Notes: generated by a model from the sequence alone, not told the origin. A stretch of DNA of 64,000 nt from Actinoplanes subtropicus (GCF_000721705.1 NZ_JOJL01000031.1:1-64000), one strand, 5' to 3'. Shown: positions 44,091-53,383, counted from the first letter of the stretch. Program-made: numbers and translations.

Positions 44091-46110
44091 CGTTCACCAC
44101 CCCTATCGTCTCGATCTGTGCTGTGGAACCAGAGATTTCGCCGTACGACAGCACCTGCACCCGGCGTGAGCCGGCGCGCAGCAGTCGCATCAGTGGCAGC
44201 CGCAGCTGTGGCGAGCAGGCGAGCACGGGCGAGAGCCCTTGTTGCTCCGCCGTCTCGGCAAGGCGAGCGGCCTCGCTGACGATCGCCTCGGCACGCAAAC
44301 CGTCGATCGCCATGAAGGCACCGGTCTCGCTCGGCCGTAACGATTCGAGCAGTTGTTGCTCGAGCATGGGATCGAGGGTGATCACCGTGAGCTTGCCGCC
44401 GGTCGCGTACTGGGCGGCGATGGCCGGGCCGAGCGCGGCACGGGCCGCCTCGACCAGGCCGTCGTGATCGACGGAGATCTTCGCTCGCAGGCTGAGCGCC
44501 TCGAAGATTCGGACCAGGTCGCGAATGGGCACGCCCTCGTCCAGCATGGCCTGCAATACCTTCTGGATCTGACCGAGGCTGAGCAGCGACGGGGTCAGTT
44601 CCTCCACGACGACCGGATGGGTGCGCTTGACCACCTCGGTCAGCGCCCGGACGTCCTCGCGGCCGAGCAGCCGGCTCGCGTTGCTGCGGACCACCTCGGC
44701 CAGGTGCGTGATGATCACACTGGCCCGGTCCACGACCGTCGCCCCGGAGAGCTCGGCCTGGTAGTGCAGTTCGGCCGGCACCCACTTGCCGGGCAGGCCG
44801 AAGACCGGTTCGATCCCGGCGCGGCCGGGCAGCCCCTGCAGGCCGTCGCCGATCGCGAGCACCGTGCCCGGCGGCGCCTCGCCGGTGCCGGCGTCCACCC
44901 CCGAGATCCGGATCGCGTACGAGGAGAGCGGCAGGTCCAGGTCGTCGCGGGTACGCACGGGCGGCATGATCACGCCGAGCTCCATCGCCATCTTGCGGCG
45001 CAGGGCGCGTACCCGGTCGAGCAGGTCCCCGCTGCTGGCGTCGACCAGGTCGACCAGGTCCGGGGAGAGGGCGAGTTCGAGCGGGTCGACCCGCATCTCG
45101 CCGAGGAGCTGTTCCGGGGAGTCCGGGGCCGGCATCTCGACCGCCTCGGTGACCGCGGTCTCGGCGTCCGGCACCGGGTCCTTGAGCCGCTGCGCGAGCA
45201 CCAGGACGGTCGCGCCGACCAGCAGGAACGGGATCTTGGGCAGGCCCGGGATCACGCAGAGCGCGAGCGCGGCGCCGCCGCCGATCCGCAGCGCCAGCTT
45301 GTTCTGGCTGAGCTGGGCGGTGACCGTGGAGCCCATGTCGCCGGAGGTGGCCGAGCGGGTCACGATCAGACCGGTGGCGACCGACAGCAGCAGCGCGGGC
45401 ACCTGGGAGACCAGGCCGTCGCCGACGCTGAGCAGGCTGTACTGGTTCATCGCGTCGGTGGCCGACATGCCCTGCTGCAGGAGGCCGACCGCGAAGCCGC
45501 CGACCAGGTTGATCAGCGTGATGATGACGGCCGCGATCGCGTCGCCCTTGACGAACTTGGAGCCACCGTCCATGGCGCCGTAGAAGTCGGCCTCGGCGGC
45601 CACCTCGGCGCGGCGCTTCTTGGCCTCGGCCTCGTCGATCAGGCCCGCGTTGAGGTCGGCGTCGATCGCCATCTGCTTGCCGGGCATCGCGTCGAGGGTG
45701 AACCGGGCGCCGACCTCGGCGACCCGCTCGGCACCCTTGGTGACCACGACCATCTGGACGATCACCAGGATCAGGAAGATCACCAGGCCGATGACCAGGT
45801 TGCCTCCGACCACGAAGCTGCCGAACGCGTGGATCACCTTGCCGGCGTCGCCGTCGCGCAGCACCAGCCGGGTGGCGCTGATGTTGAGCGCGAGCCGGAA
45901 CAGGGTGGCCACCAGCAGCAGCGCGGGAAAGACCGAAAAATCCAGCGGACGCTGTACGAACATGCTGGTCAGCAGGATGAGCAGGGCGCCGGTGATGTTG
46001 AGCGCGAGCAGCAGGTCCAGCAGGAAGGTCGGCAATGGTACGACCATCATGATGATGATGCCGATGACCCCGACGGGGACGGCAAGCCGGCTGACGTTGC
46101 GGTTCTTCAC
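44068..46110 (-). CDS. flhA: Flagellar export gate protein FlhA
   Basis: Large export-gate membrane protein, 680 residues with eight predicted N-terminal membrane segments (GVIGIIIMMVVPLPTFLLDL; VVGGNLVIGLVIFLILVIVQ). The FHIPEP-type loop is RVAEVGARFTLDAMPGKQMA, followed by FVKGDAIAAVIITLINLVGG. The cytoplasmic domain covers ~residues 330-680 and ends LSYGEISGSTAQIETIGVVN. GAAGG precedes the GTG. Confidence 0.97.
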   Translation of the reverse strand: MKNRNVSRLAVPVGVIGIIIMMVVPLPTFLLDLLLALNITGALLILLTSMFVQRPLDFSVFPALLLVATLFRLALNISATRLVLRDGDAGKVIHAFGSFVVGGNLVIGLVIFLILVIVQMVVVTKGAERVAEVGARFTLDAMPGKQMAIDADLNAGLIDEAEAKKRRAEVAAEADFYGAMDGGSKFVKGDAIAAVIITLINLVGGFAVGLLQQGMSATDAMNQYSLLSVGDGLVSQVPALLLSVATGLIVTRSATSGDMGSTVTAQLSQNKLALRIGGGAALALCVIPGLPKIPFLLVGATVLVLAQRLKDPVPDAETAVTEAVEMPAPDSPEQLLGEMRVDPLELALSPDLVDLVDASSGDLLDRVRALRRKMAMELGVIMPPVRTRDDLDLPLSSYAIRISGVDAGTGEAPPGTVLAIGDGLQGLPGRAGIEPVFGLPGKWVPAELHYQAELSGATVVDRASVIITHLAEVVRSNASRLLGREDVRALTEVVKRTHPVVVEELTPSLLSLGQIQKVLQAMLDEGVPIRDLVRIFEALSLRAKISVDHDGLVEAARAALGPAIAAQYATGGKLTVITLDPMLEQQLLESLRPSETGAFMAIDGLRAEAIVSEAARLAETAEQQGLSPVLACSPQLRLPLMRLLRAGSRRVQVLSYGEISGSTAQIETIGVVNGAYAGAA

Positions 46111-46202
46111 GACACCTTCCCGAGTGCAGGGTGTGGCTCACCCATCAGCCCGATCCTCCCTCGTTGGAGGGACGCATGTGAGGAAATCTCCTAAATTTTC
46201 GG

Positions 46203-47294
46203 TTATGCGGCTGTTGGGGCGGAGTGTGGGTTGCGGTGCAGACCAGCAGCAGAGCCACGCGCTTTAAGACTCATCACGAACGCCAGCACCTTTGCCACCG
46301 CCGCATAGAACTCGGCGGGGATCTCGGCGCCCACGTCGCAGCCGCCGTGCAGGGCCCGGGCCAGCGGCACGTCCTGCACCATCGGCACCCGGTGCTCGGC
46401 CGCCAACTCGCGGATCTTGGTGGCCACCGGGCCCTGCCCCTTGGCCACCACCCGGGGCGCGCCCTTGGTCGGCTCGTACCGCAGCGCCACCGCCACGTGC
46501 GTCGGGTTGACCAGCACCACGTCGGCGGTCGGCACGTCGGCCATCTGCCGGTTGCGGGCCATCGCCATCTGCCGGGCCCGGATCTGGGCCTTGACCAGCG
46601 GGTCGCCCTCGGCGTTCTTGTTCTCCTGCTTGACCTCCTCCTTGGTCATCCGCAGCTGCTTGTTGGTACGCCGGCGCACCACGAAGTAGTCGGCCGCGGC
46701 CATCACGATGCCGGCCACCGAGGCCGCCCGGATCAGCCCGATCGCGGCGTCCTTGACCGTGGCCAGCAGCGCCGCCAGCGGCAACTGGCCGGCCGTCATC
46801 AGGGTGGGTATGACGCCCTTGGTCGTGCTGTACAGGACGGCGGCCAGCACCGAGGTCTTGACCAGCGCCTTGGTCGCCTCCCAGAGCGCCTGCGGCCCGA
46901 ACATCTTCTTGATCCCGGGCAGCGGGTTGAGCCGGTTGAACTTCGGGATGAACAGCTTGGTGGCCACCCGGATGCCGCCCTGCGCACCGGCCGCCGCGAT
47001 GCCGACCGCCATCAGCGTCCCGGCCAGCGGCAGCACCGCCCAGGCCGCGCTCATCCCGGCGTCCTTGAGCAGGTGCATCGCCAGGGTGGGATCGGGGTTC
47101 TGGATGATCTCGGGGACCTTCGCCATCAGCTCGCGGGCGTGGTCGATCGCGGCGCTCATCGTCTTGGGCAGCATGATGCTCGCTGCCAGCATCCCGAACC
47201 AGGCGCCGATGTCCTGGCTGCGGCCGATCTGGCCTTCCCGCTTGGCCTTCTTCAGCCGTTGTTGAGTCGGTTGTTCGGTCTTCTCGCCGGCCAT
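46203..47294 (-). CDS. flhB: Flagellar export switch protein FlhB
   Basis: Substrate-specificity switch, 363 residues. N-terminus EKTEQPTQQRLKKAKREGQI, four membrane segments, and the self-cleavage motif NPTH in VVLVNPTHVAVALRYEPTKG. The C-terminal domain has VPLARALHGGCDVGAEIPAE. It begins 13 nt after fliR ends. Confidence 0.96.
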   Translation of the reverse strand: MAGEKTEQPTQQRLKKAKREGQIGRSQDIGAWFGMLAASIMLPKTMSAAIDHARELMAKVPEIIQNPDPTLAMHLLKDAGMSAAWAVLPLAGTLMAVGIAAAGAQGGIRVATKLFIPKFNRLNPLPGIKKMFGPQALWEATKALVKTSVLAAVLYSTTKGVIPTLMTAGQLPLAALLATVKDAAIGLIRAASVAGIVMAAADYFVVRRRTNKQLRMTKEEVKQENKNAEGDPLVKAQIRARQMAMARNRQMADVPTADVVLVNPTHVAVALRYEPTKGAPRVVAKGQGPVATKIRELAAEHRVPMVQDVPLARALHGGCDVGAEIPAEFYAAVAKVLAFVMSLKARGSAAGLHRNPHSAPTAA

Positions 47295-47307
47295 CCCACC
47301 TCCTCCG

Positions 47308-48072
47308 CTAGCCGCCGGTCAGCTTGAGTACGGCGGTGACCGACCGGTCGACCAGTGACTCGATCACCGGCGGCAGGGTGCTGATGGCGATCCCGGAGAG
47401 GACCAGCAGCAGGAAGATCTTGGCGGGGAACCCGAGCTGGAACGCGTTGAGCGCGGGCGCGACCCGGTTGAGCAGGCCGAACGCCACGTCGGTGAGGAAC
47501 AGCACGACCACCAGCGGGCCGGCGATCTGCAGCGCGGCCAGGAACATCTCGCCCATGCCCCGCAGCAGCAACTGGCTGAAGGTGGCCAGGTCGAAGGTGA
47601 CGTTCAGCGGCATCGTCCGGAACGACTGGAGGAACCCGCGCAGGATCACCATGTGACCGTCGGTGGCGAACAGGATGGTGACCGCGACCAGGTTGTAGAA
47701 CCGGCCGAACACCGAGCTCTGGTTCTGCGACAGCGGGTCGTACGCCATCGCCAGGGTGAAGCCGCCGAACAGGTCGAGCAGGTCGCCGGCCGCCTGCAAC
47801 GCCGCGAACAGCAACGCGGTGATGAAGCCGAGCGCGGCGCCCACGAAGATCTGCAGCACCGCACTGGCGATGATGTCCGCGGTCCGCAGCGACGGGACGG
47901 TCCCGCGCAGGTACGGCGCCATCGGCAGGGTGAGCCCGACCGACAGCAGCGCCTTGACCGTGCCCGGGATGTTCCGCGAACTGAACGGCGGGGCGATCAT
48001 CATCCACGCCCCGGTCCGGGCCGCGCCGAGCATGACGGCGATCAGCTCGGCGATGGGCACGTTCCAGTTCAT
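47308..48072 (-). CDS. fliR: Flagellar export protein FliR
   Basis: Export-gate component, 254 residues, about six membrane segments. Family blocks: IAVMLGAARTGAWMMIAPPF, AVLQIFVGAALGFITALLFA, LLDLFGGFTLAMAYDPLSQN and GLLNRVAPALNAFQLGFPAK. Its ATG overlaps the fliP stop (ATGA), leaving no room for fliQ. Confidence 0.95.
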   Translation of the reverse strand: MNWNVPIAELIAVMLGAARTGAWMMIAPPFSSRNIPGTVKALLSVGLTLPMAPYLRGTVPSLRTADIIASAVLQIFVGAALGFITALLFAALQAAGDLLDLFGGFTLAMAYDPLSQNQSSVFGRFYNLVAVTILFATDGHMVILRGFLQSFRTMPLNVTFDLATFSQLLLRGMGEMFLAALQIAGPLVVVLFLTDVAFGLLNRVAPALNAFQLGFPAKIFLLLVLSGIAISTLPPVIESLVDRSVTAVLKLTGG

Positions 48073-48905
48073 CGGTACGACGCCACCAGCGCCGTGAGGA
48101 TCAACCCCCAACCGTTGACCAGCACGAAGAGCAGCAGCTTGAACGGCAGCGAGACGGTCACCGGGGGCAGCATCATCATGCCCAGCGACATGAGGGACGC
48201 CGAGACCACCATGTCGATCAGCAGGAACGGGATGAAGATGACGAAGCCGATGATGAACGCGGCCCGCAGCTCGGACAGGATGAACGCCGGGATCAGCGTG
48301 GTCAGCTGGACCGCGTCCTTGTTCTTCGGCTTCGGCTGGCCGGACAGCTTGATCATCAGGCCGACCTCGTCCTCGCGGGTGGTCTTCCACATGAAGTCGC
48401 GCAGCGGCTGGACGCCGTCGTGGAAGGCCGCCGACTGGGTCTTGTCGCCCTTCAGGTACGGCTGGACGCCCTGCTGGTTCATGGCCGAGACGGTCGGGCC
48501 CATGATGAACAGGCTCAGGAACAGCGCCAGCCCGGCCAGCACCTGGTTGGGCGGCATGCTGGTCAGGCCGAGCGCGTTGCGGGTGATCCCGAGGACCATG
48601 AAGATCTTGGTGAACGACGTGCAGAGCAGCAGCAGGGCCGGGGCCACCGAGAGCACGGTCAGGCCCATCATGATGACCAGCGAGGTGGCCGGCTTGCTGC
48701 CGTCCGGGTTGGTGCCGTTCACGTTGAGGTTGATGCTCGGCTGGGTCGGCTTCACCGGCGGCGTCGGCTTCGGGACGCGATCCGGCAAGGCCACGGCTAC
48801 CACAGCCGGCGCCGGCCGCGGCTCGGCCGAGGCCGCGCCCGGTAACAGAACGAGCGCCAGCCCGGCGGTCGCCAGCAGGAGAAGGATCGCGCGTCGCATC
48901 TTCAT
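48069..48905 (-). CDS. fliP: Flagellar export protein FliP
   Basis: Export-gate component, 278 residues, with a cleavable-looking signal (ILLLLATAGLALVLLPGAAS, then ASAEP). FliP blocks: LTVLSVAPALLLLCTSFTKI, VLGITRNALGLTSMPPNQVL, TLIPAFILSELRAAFIIGFV and IFIPFLLIDMVVSASLMSLG, MMMLPPVTVSLPFKLLLFVL. A Pro-rich spacer of ~35 residues lies between signal and core. An ATG six codons later (48899) is possible. It overlaps fliO by 4 nt. Confidence 0.96.
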   Translation of the reverse strand: MKMRRAILLLLATAGLALVLLPGAASAEPRPAPAVVAVALPDRVPKPTPPVKPTQPSINLNVNGTNPDGSKPATSLVIMMGLTVLSVAPALLLLCTSFTKIFMVLGITRNALGLTSMPPNQVLAGLALFLSLFIMGPTVSAMNQQGVQPYLKGDKTQSAAFHDGVQPLRDFMWKTTREDEVGLMIKLSGQPKPKNKDAVQLTTLIPAFILSELRAAFIIGFVIFIPFLLIDMVVSASLMSLGMMMLPPVTVSLPFKLLLFVLVNGWGLILTALVASYR

Positions 48906-49264
48906 TGCCTCGATGTCCGGTCGCGAAGAAAATCGAGAGTCTTGTCGAGCCGGCCGGCCGTGGCCTCCGGGTGCGCCCTCGGCAGGTCGATGTCCCGCCG
49001 CTCCGGCTGCGGCTCGAAGTGGGTCAGCTCGGCCTCGCCGAGGAAGCTGACCTGCTGCTCGGTGATCCCGAGGATCATCGCCCGGTCGGCGACCTTCACC
49101 ACGGTGACCGCGGCCCCGCGGGTCAGCTGCTGCCGGTTCAGCACCGCGAGCTGGCCGTGCGCCCGGCCGCCGCCCAGCGGCCGGCGTACCACTCGCGCCA
49201 GCGCCCACATCAGGCCCAGGACGACGAACAGCGAGAAGCCGATCCGCAGGACGAGCTCGAACAA
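48902..49264 (-). CDS. fliO: Flagellar biosynthesis protein FliO
   Basis: Helps assemble the FliP complex. 120 residues: one membrane segment (LVLRIGFSLFVVLGLMWALA), then a soluble part LAVLNRQQLTRGAAVTVVKV and DRAMILGITEQQVSFLGEAE, the FliO/FliZ pattern. TTG 49264 is the start: GAAGGG lies 8 nt ahead, and the first in-frame valine upstream is GTA, not a start codon. Confidence 0.85.
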   Translation of the reverse strand: MFELVLRIGFSLFVVLGLMWALARVVRRPLGGGRAHGQLAVLNRQQLTRGAAVTVVKVADRAMILGITEQQVSFLGEAELTHFEPQPERRDIDLPRAHPEATAGRLDKTLDFLRDRTSRQ

Positions 49265-49269
49265 GGCCG

Positions 49270-50019
49270 TTACCCTTCGGCGCCCGGCGTGACGATCTCG
49301 GTGATCCGGATGCCGAAGTTCTCGTCCACCACGACCACCTCGCCGCGGGCGATCAGCCGGCCGTTGACCAGCAGGTCGGCCGGGCTGCCGGCGGCCCGGT
49401 CCAGCTCGACGATTGCGCCGGGGTTGAGCGAGAGGAGCTCCCGCACGCTCATCCGGGTGCGGCCGAGCTCGGCGGAGACTTCCATCTCGACGTCGTGCAG
49501 CATGTCGAGGCCGCCGCGGAGCACGGCCGGCGCGACGCTCGGCGTGGCCACGTCGAGCTGGCCGGGCTCGTCGCTCGGCCACGGGCTGAGCGCGAGGGCG
49601 AGCACCGCCCGTACCTCCTCGCCCTCGACCAGCGGGATCACCACGGCGTCGTCCTTGGCGGCGAGCGCGCTCAGCGCGACGCCGGGCTCCATGACCACCC
49701 CGGGGTCGAGCACCACCGGCCCGAAGACCCGGGCCGCCGCCTCCAGGGCCGGCCGCACGGCGGCGGTCAGGTCCAGCTCGCCGAGCGGGCTCTCCTTGAG
49801 CGCGTCCGCGAGATCCTGGCCGACCACCACGACGACCTCGCCGGTGGCCGCCCCGCTGAACCTGGCCGTGACCGCCTGGCCCTCGGGCAGGGCGTCCGCG
49901 AACGCGGCGACCGGCGCGGCGACGGCGAGCTCCCGGCTGGTGGGCAGGACGGCGAGCGCGGCCTGGGCGGCGTTCCGGGCGAGCGCCAGCTGCGGTGCGG
50001 TGATGGTGGGCGCGGTCAT
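49270..50019 (-). CDS. fliN: Motor switch protein FliN with N-terminal CheC-like domain (FliY-like)
   Basis: C-ring protein, 249 residues, twice the size of a plain FliN. Residues ~165-245 are the SpoA/FliN domain: [60 protein letters not shown]. Residues ~15-155 look like a degenerate CheC/CheX domain ([20 protein letters not shown]), without the ExxN phosphatase residues. This is the layout of Bacillus FliY, lacking its CheY-binding N-terminal peptide. It overlaps fliM by 4 nt. Confidence 0.88.
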   Translation of the reverse strand: MTAPTITAPQLALARNAAQAALAVLPTSRELAVAAPVAAFADALPEGQAVTARFSGAATGEVVVVVGQDLADALKESPLGELDLTAAVRPALEAAARVFGPVVLDPGVVMEPGVALSALAAKDDAVVIPLVEGEEVRAVLALALSPWPSDEPGQLDVATPSVAPAVLRGGLDMLHDVEMEVSAELGRTRMSVRELLSLNPGAIVELDRAAGSPADLLVNGRLIARGEVVVVDENFGIRITEIVTPGAEG

Positions 50020-50963
50020 GGGCGGCCTGACTCCTTGGACGACTCCGGGGGCGACGGCACCACGAGGCAGGCGAGCCGGGCGCCCTGATTACCGGGAACT
50101 GCGTGAGCGAAAACGGTCTCGTTGACGGTCACCTCGAGCGGCCGGGTGGTCGCGTGAGCCAGCGGCACGACGTCACCGGGACGCAGGTCCACGATGTCAT
50201 CGGTACGCATGCGAATGGGCTGGAATCGCACCGCAACGTCGATCGGAGCCGCGAAAAGTCCGGCCGTGAGGTTGCGCAGGGAGAGGTCGCGGGTGGCCCG
50301 CTCCTTGTCGCTGAGCACCACCGTCTCGGTGCGGGACAGCACCGGAAGGATCATGTTGAACGGCATGCAGAGGCTGGCCAGGCACTCCTCGGCACCGATC
50401 TTCATGTCGAAGGTGGCTACCACGCAGGCGTCGCCGGGCGCGTGCGCGCGGAGGAACTGGGCGTTGTACTCGATCTCCTTGAGCTTCGGCGACATGTCCA
50501 CCAGTTGCTCGAAGCCGTACCGCAGTTCGCCCAGCATCCGCTCCATCAGGCCGCGCAGCAGCGGCATCTCGACCTCGGTCAGCGGACGCTCCGGCTGGGG
50601 TCCGCCGGGGCCGCCGAGCATGTGGTCGATAGCGGTCATCACGGCCGAGGACGACATCTCCATCAAGGCCGTGCCGGGCAGCGGGTCGAGATGCACCACG
50701 CCGATCACCGTGGGGTTCGCCAGCGAGGCGACGTACTCGTCGTAGTTGAGCTGCTCGATCGAGGCGAGCGTGACGCTGCTGACCACGCGCAGCCGGGTGG
50801 TCAGCAGGGTGCCGCAGCTGCGCGCGTACGTCTCGAACGCGATCTGCAGCGTGCGGACGTGTTCCCGGGAGAGCTTGATCGGGCGGCGGAAGTCGTACGG
50901 CGCCGGCCCTCCGCCTTGGCCGCGACGTGACATCTTGCCCGGGGATCGTGTTGCGGAGGTCAC
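50016..50963 (-). CDS. fliM: Flagellar motor switch protein FliM
   Basis: C-ring protein, 315 residues. The core begins at [20 protein letters not shown] and has the middle domain ([30 protein letters not shown]) and the C-terminal SpoA-like part ([20 protein letters not shown]). The N-terminal peptide with EIDALL that binds CheY-P is absent, and an in-frame stop just upstream of GTG 50963 rules out an extension. An ATG at 50933 is an alternative start. The promoter is so close that the message may be leaderless. Confidence 0.93.
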   Translation of the reverse strand: MTSATRSPGKMSRRGQGGGPAPYDFRRPIKLSREHVRTLQIAFETYARSCGTLLTTRLRVVSSVTLASIEQLNYDEYVASLANPTVIGVVHLDPLPGTALMEMSSSAVMTAIDHMLGGPGGPQPERPLTEVEMPLLRGLMERMLGELRYGFEQLVDMSPKLKEIEYNAQFLRAHAPGDACVVATFDMKIGAEECLASLCMPFNMILPVLSRTETVVLSDKERATRDLSLRNLTAGLFAAPIDVAVRFQPIRMRTDDIVDLRPGDVVPLAHATTRPLEVTVNETVFAHAVPGNQGARLACLVVPSPPESSKESGRP

Positions 50964-50970
50964 GACGTCC

Positions 50971-50998
50971 CCATCGGCTCATTTCCGGTGGCGCTGAG
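50971..50998 (-). promoter_or_regulatory. FliA/WhiG-type promoter of the fliM operon
   Basis: Minus strand: CTCA (50998-50995), 16 nt, GCCGATGG (50978-50971). The expected start is near 50964, at the fliM GTG. Confidence 0.65.
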
Positions 50999-51030
50999 CG
51001 GGAGGGCCGTTTTCCGGCGAAGATCGGCGA

Positions 51031-51062
51031 ATGGGCGGATTCACCGGAGTGAACCCGCCCAT
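51031..51062 (-). terminator. Terminator after fliL
   Basis: A 14-bp stem, ATGGGCGGATTCAC (51031-51044) with GTGAACCCGCCCAT (51049-51062), one G-U/A-C position, 4-nt loop. It lies between the fliL stop and the fliM promoter. Confidence 0.75.
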
Positions 51063-51076
51063 CCGTGTTGTCCGGA

Positions 51077-51532
51077 TTACTGGGTCACGAACGCCGTGTA
51101 GTAGATGTCCATGACCATCTCCTTCTTGTTCTCCGTGTACGCCTTCACGACCTTGGCGACGAGGTCCTCCTTGATCGCCGCGCGGCCCTTCTCGGTGGAC
51201 AGCTCGGCGACGGTCCGGCCGGTGTACTCGTCGATCGCCAGCTCGATCGCCTCGCTGGTGTCCAGCGTCTCCGAGCCGGCGTCCGCGGTCTGCTGGAGCG
51301 AGAACTGGAGCTTCAGGTAGTGCGAGTCGGCCAGGTTGATGGTCAGCGCGTTCTCGATCGCGGTGATCGAACCCTTGTCCGGGGTCTTCGCCGCCGAGGC
51401 CGAGTCGCCCCGCATCATGAAGAACGCCCCGCCGCCACCACCGAGCAGCACGACCGCCGCCACGATGATGATCAGCATCATCTTGTTCGACTTCTTCGGC
51501 GCCTCGGCAGCGCCCTCTTTCTCGTCAGCCAT
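51077..51532 (-). CDS. fliL: Flagellar basal-body protein FliL
   Basis: Stator-associated membrane protein, 151 residues. Short cytoplasmic end, one membrane segment (MMLIIIVAAVVLLGGGGGAF) and a periplasm-side domain typical of FliL (LKLQFSLQQTADAGSE, AIKEDLVAKVVKAYTENKKE, VMDIYYTAFVTQ). Last gene of flbD-motA-motB-fliL. Confidence 0.94.
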   Translation of the reverse strand: MADEKEGAAEAPKKSNKMMLIIIVAAVVLLGGGGGAFFMMRGDSASAAKTPDKGSITAIENALTINLADSHYLKLQFSLQQTADAGSETLDTSEAIELAIDEYTGRTVAELSTEKGRAAIKEDLVAKVVKAYTENKKEMVMDIYYTAFVTQ

Positions 51533-51544
51533 CGGATGCCCCCG

Positions 51545-52588
51545 TCAGTCGGTCGTGGTCGTGGTAGCGGTGGTGGAAGTGGACGTGCTGGTGGTGCCGG
51601 CGCTGTTCGCCGCGGCCGCCGCCTTCTCGATCGCCTCGGCCTGGGCCGTGGTCTGACCGGTGTGCAGCTTGGCGTCGGAGCCGGCCGCGGCCGGCAGCAG
51701 CGCCGCCTGGTCGGCCGGGAGCGTGGTGAGGACGACGACGTCCACCCGGCGGTTCATCGTGATCGACCGCGGGTCGGCCGGGTCGATCAGCGGCTTGGTG
51801 TCGGAGAAGCCGACCGCGCTGAGCCGGTTCTTGGCGATGCCGTGCCCGGTCAGGTACCGGACCGTGGTCGAGGCCCGGGCCGCGGACAGCTCCCAGCCGC
51901 TCGGGTAGTAGGTGGTCACGGCCTTGAGCTGGTTGGTGTTGCCGTCGACCTCGATGTTGTTCTTGAGCTTCGCCAGCGTCGGCGCCAGCGCGTCGAGGAT
52001 CTTCTTGCCGCCCGGCTGCAGGTCGGCCCGGTTGCCGTCGAACACCACCTCGTTGGTGACGATGGTGACCACCAGGCCGCGCCGGTCGATGGTGAACTGC
52101 ACCGCGTTGAGCAGCTTCGCCTTGGCCAGCGCGTCGGACAGCTTGTTCTCGAGCTTCTTGAGGTTCGCCGCCTCCTTGGCCGCCGCCTGGGCGCTCTTGG
52201 AGGCCTTCGACCGGTCCTGGGCCTGGACGGCGGCCTCGACCGCCGCCTTCTCCTTCTCGGTCATGTTTTCGGTGCCGGTCTTGCCGTCACCCGGGTTGGC
52301 GCCCGGGTCGATCTTCACGATCTCGGACGACTGGCCGGCGCCGTCGAGCGTCGAGACCTGCCCGGAGAACGCCGCGCTCTGCGCGCCGAACCCCGAGGAC
52401 AGACCGGACGCGAGCTCGGCGAACTTCTTCATGTTGACGTCGGACATCGAGTACAGCACCACGAAGAGCACGAACAGCAGGGTGAGCATGTCGGCGTACG
52501 ACACGAGCCAGCGCTCGTGGTTGACGTGCTCCTCGTGTTCCTCGTGGGCGGCTTTCCTGCGCCGGGCGCCCCCACCGCCTGAGCTCAT
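51545..52588 (-). CDS. motB: Stator protein MotB
   Basis: Wall-anchored stator subunit, 347 residues. The ion-carrying Asp is at residue 33 in RWLVSYADMLTLLFVLFVVL, in the single membrane helix. The OmpA-like domain starts at FTIDRRGLVVTIVTNEVVFD. The usual peptidoglycan motif GHTD is replaced by GNTN (IEVDGNTNQLKAV). WELSAARASTTVRYL and NRLSAVGFSDTKPL follow, then a Ser/Thr-rich tail. Three bases after motA. Confidence 0.94.
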   Translation of the reverse strand: MSSGGGGARRRKAAHEEHEEHVNHERWLVSYADMLTLLFVLFVVLYSMSDVNMKKFAELASGLSSGFGAQSAAFSGQVSTLDGAGQSSEIVKIDPGANPGDGKTGTENMTEKEKAAVEAAVQAQDRSKASKSAQAAAKEAANLKKLENKLSDALAKAKLLNAVQFTIDRRGLVVTIVTNEVVFDGNRADLQPGGKKILDALAPTLAKLKNNIEVDGNTNQLKAVTTYYPSGWELSAARASTTVRYLTGHGIAKNRLSAVGFSDTKPLIDPADPRSITMNRRVDVVVLTTLPADQAALLPAAAGSDAKLHTGQTTAQAEAIEKAAAAANSAGTTSTSTSTTATTTTTD

Positions 52589-52591
52589 CGG

Positions 52592-53383
52592 TTACGCCGC
52601 CTTCTTGGTGTTCGCGGCCGCCTCGGCCTTCTTGGCCTCGTCCGGCGGGAGGAGGCTGCGGAGCTTCTGGGCGACCAGACGCGGGTTGGAGCCGGCCTGG
52701 ATCGCGAGCACGCCGTCGACCACCAGCTCCATCTCCTCCGCCTCGACCGCACTCAGGCGGCTCAGGCGGGACGCGATGGGCAGCCAGATCAGGTTGGCGG
52801 TGAGCACGCCCCAGAGGGTCGCGACGAACGCCGCGGAGATGGACTCGCCGAGGCCGGCCGGCTTGGACAGGTTCGCCAGCACGTGCACCAGGCCCATGAC
52901 GGTGCCGATGATGCCGATCGTCGGGGCGTAACCGCCCATGTTCTCGAAGAGCTTCGAGCCCGCCTTGTCGGCCTTCTTCTTGGCCGCGATCTCGGCGTGC
53001 AGGATGTCGTGCAGCTCCTCCGGGTCGGTGCCGTCGATCGCCAGCTGCAGGCCGCGCTTGAGGAACGGGTGCTCGACCGTCTTGACCGCGTCCTCGAGGG
53101 CCAGCAGGCCCTCGCGGCGGGCCCGCTCGGCCAGCTTGACGATGTTGTCGACGAGCTTGGTCGGCGGCGTCACCTTGGCGAGGAACGCCTTCTGCATCTG
53201 CTTGCCGATGCCGGTCGCGTCCTTGAGCACGCCGCCGGCCATACCGGCCATGAACGCGCCGCCGAACACCAGCAGCATCGACGGGATCAGCAGGATGGAG
53301 GCCGGCGAGCCACCCTCCAGGATCTGGACGGTGAAGACGATCGCCAGGGAGGCGACCACACCGACGATGGTTGAGATGTCCAT
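52592..53383 (-). CDS. motA: Stator protein MotA
   Basis: Torque-generating stator subunit, 263 residues, four membrane segments. Blocks: VGVVASLAIVFTVQILEGGS, IPSMLLVFGGAFMAGMAGGV, FENMGGYAPTIGIIGTVMGL and AFVATLWGVLTANLIWLPIA. The charged cytoplasmic loop is RREGLLALEDAVKTVEHPFL. Its ATG overlaps the flbD stop (TGATG). Confidence 0.96.
   Translation of the reverse strand: MDISTIVGVVASLAIVFTVQILEGGSPASILLIPSMLLVFGGAFMAGMAGGVLKDATGIGKQMQKAFLAKVTPPTKLVDNIVKLAERARREGLLALEDAVKTVEHPFLKRGLQLAIDGTDPEELHDILHAEIAAKKKADKAGSKLFENMGGYAPTIGIIGTVMGLVHVLANLSKPAGLGESISAAFVATLWGVLTANLIWLPIASRLSRLSAVEAEEMELVVDGVLAIQAGSNPRLVAQKLRSLLPPDEAKKAEAAANTKKAA

Noticed and set aside
44353..46194. A 613-codon plus-strand frame opposite flhA
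   Set aside because: Shadow of flhA; rich in His, Gln, Asp and Arg with no recognisable motif.
46111..46202. A motility-type promoter between flhB and flhA
   Set aside because: The best match (CTCC-N17-ACCGAAAA, starting inside flhB) has changes in both elements and flhA probably belongs to the fliM unit.
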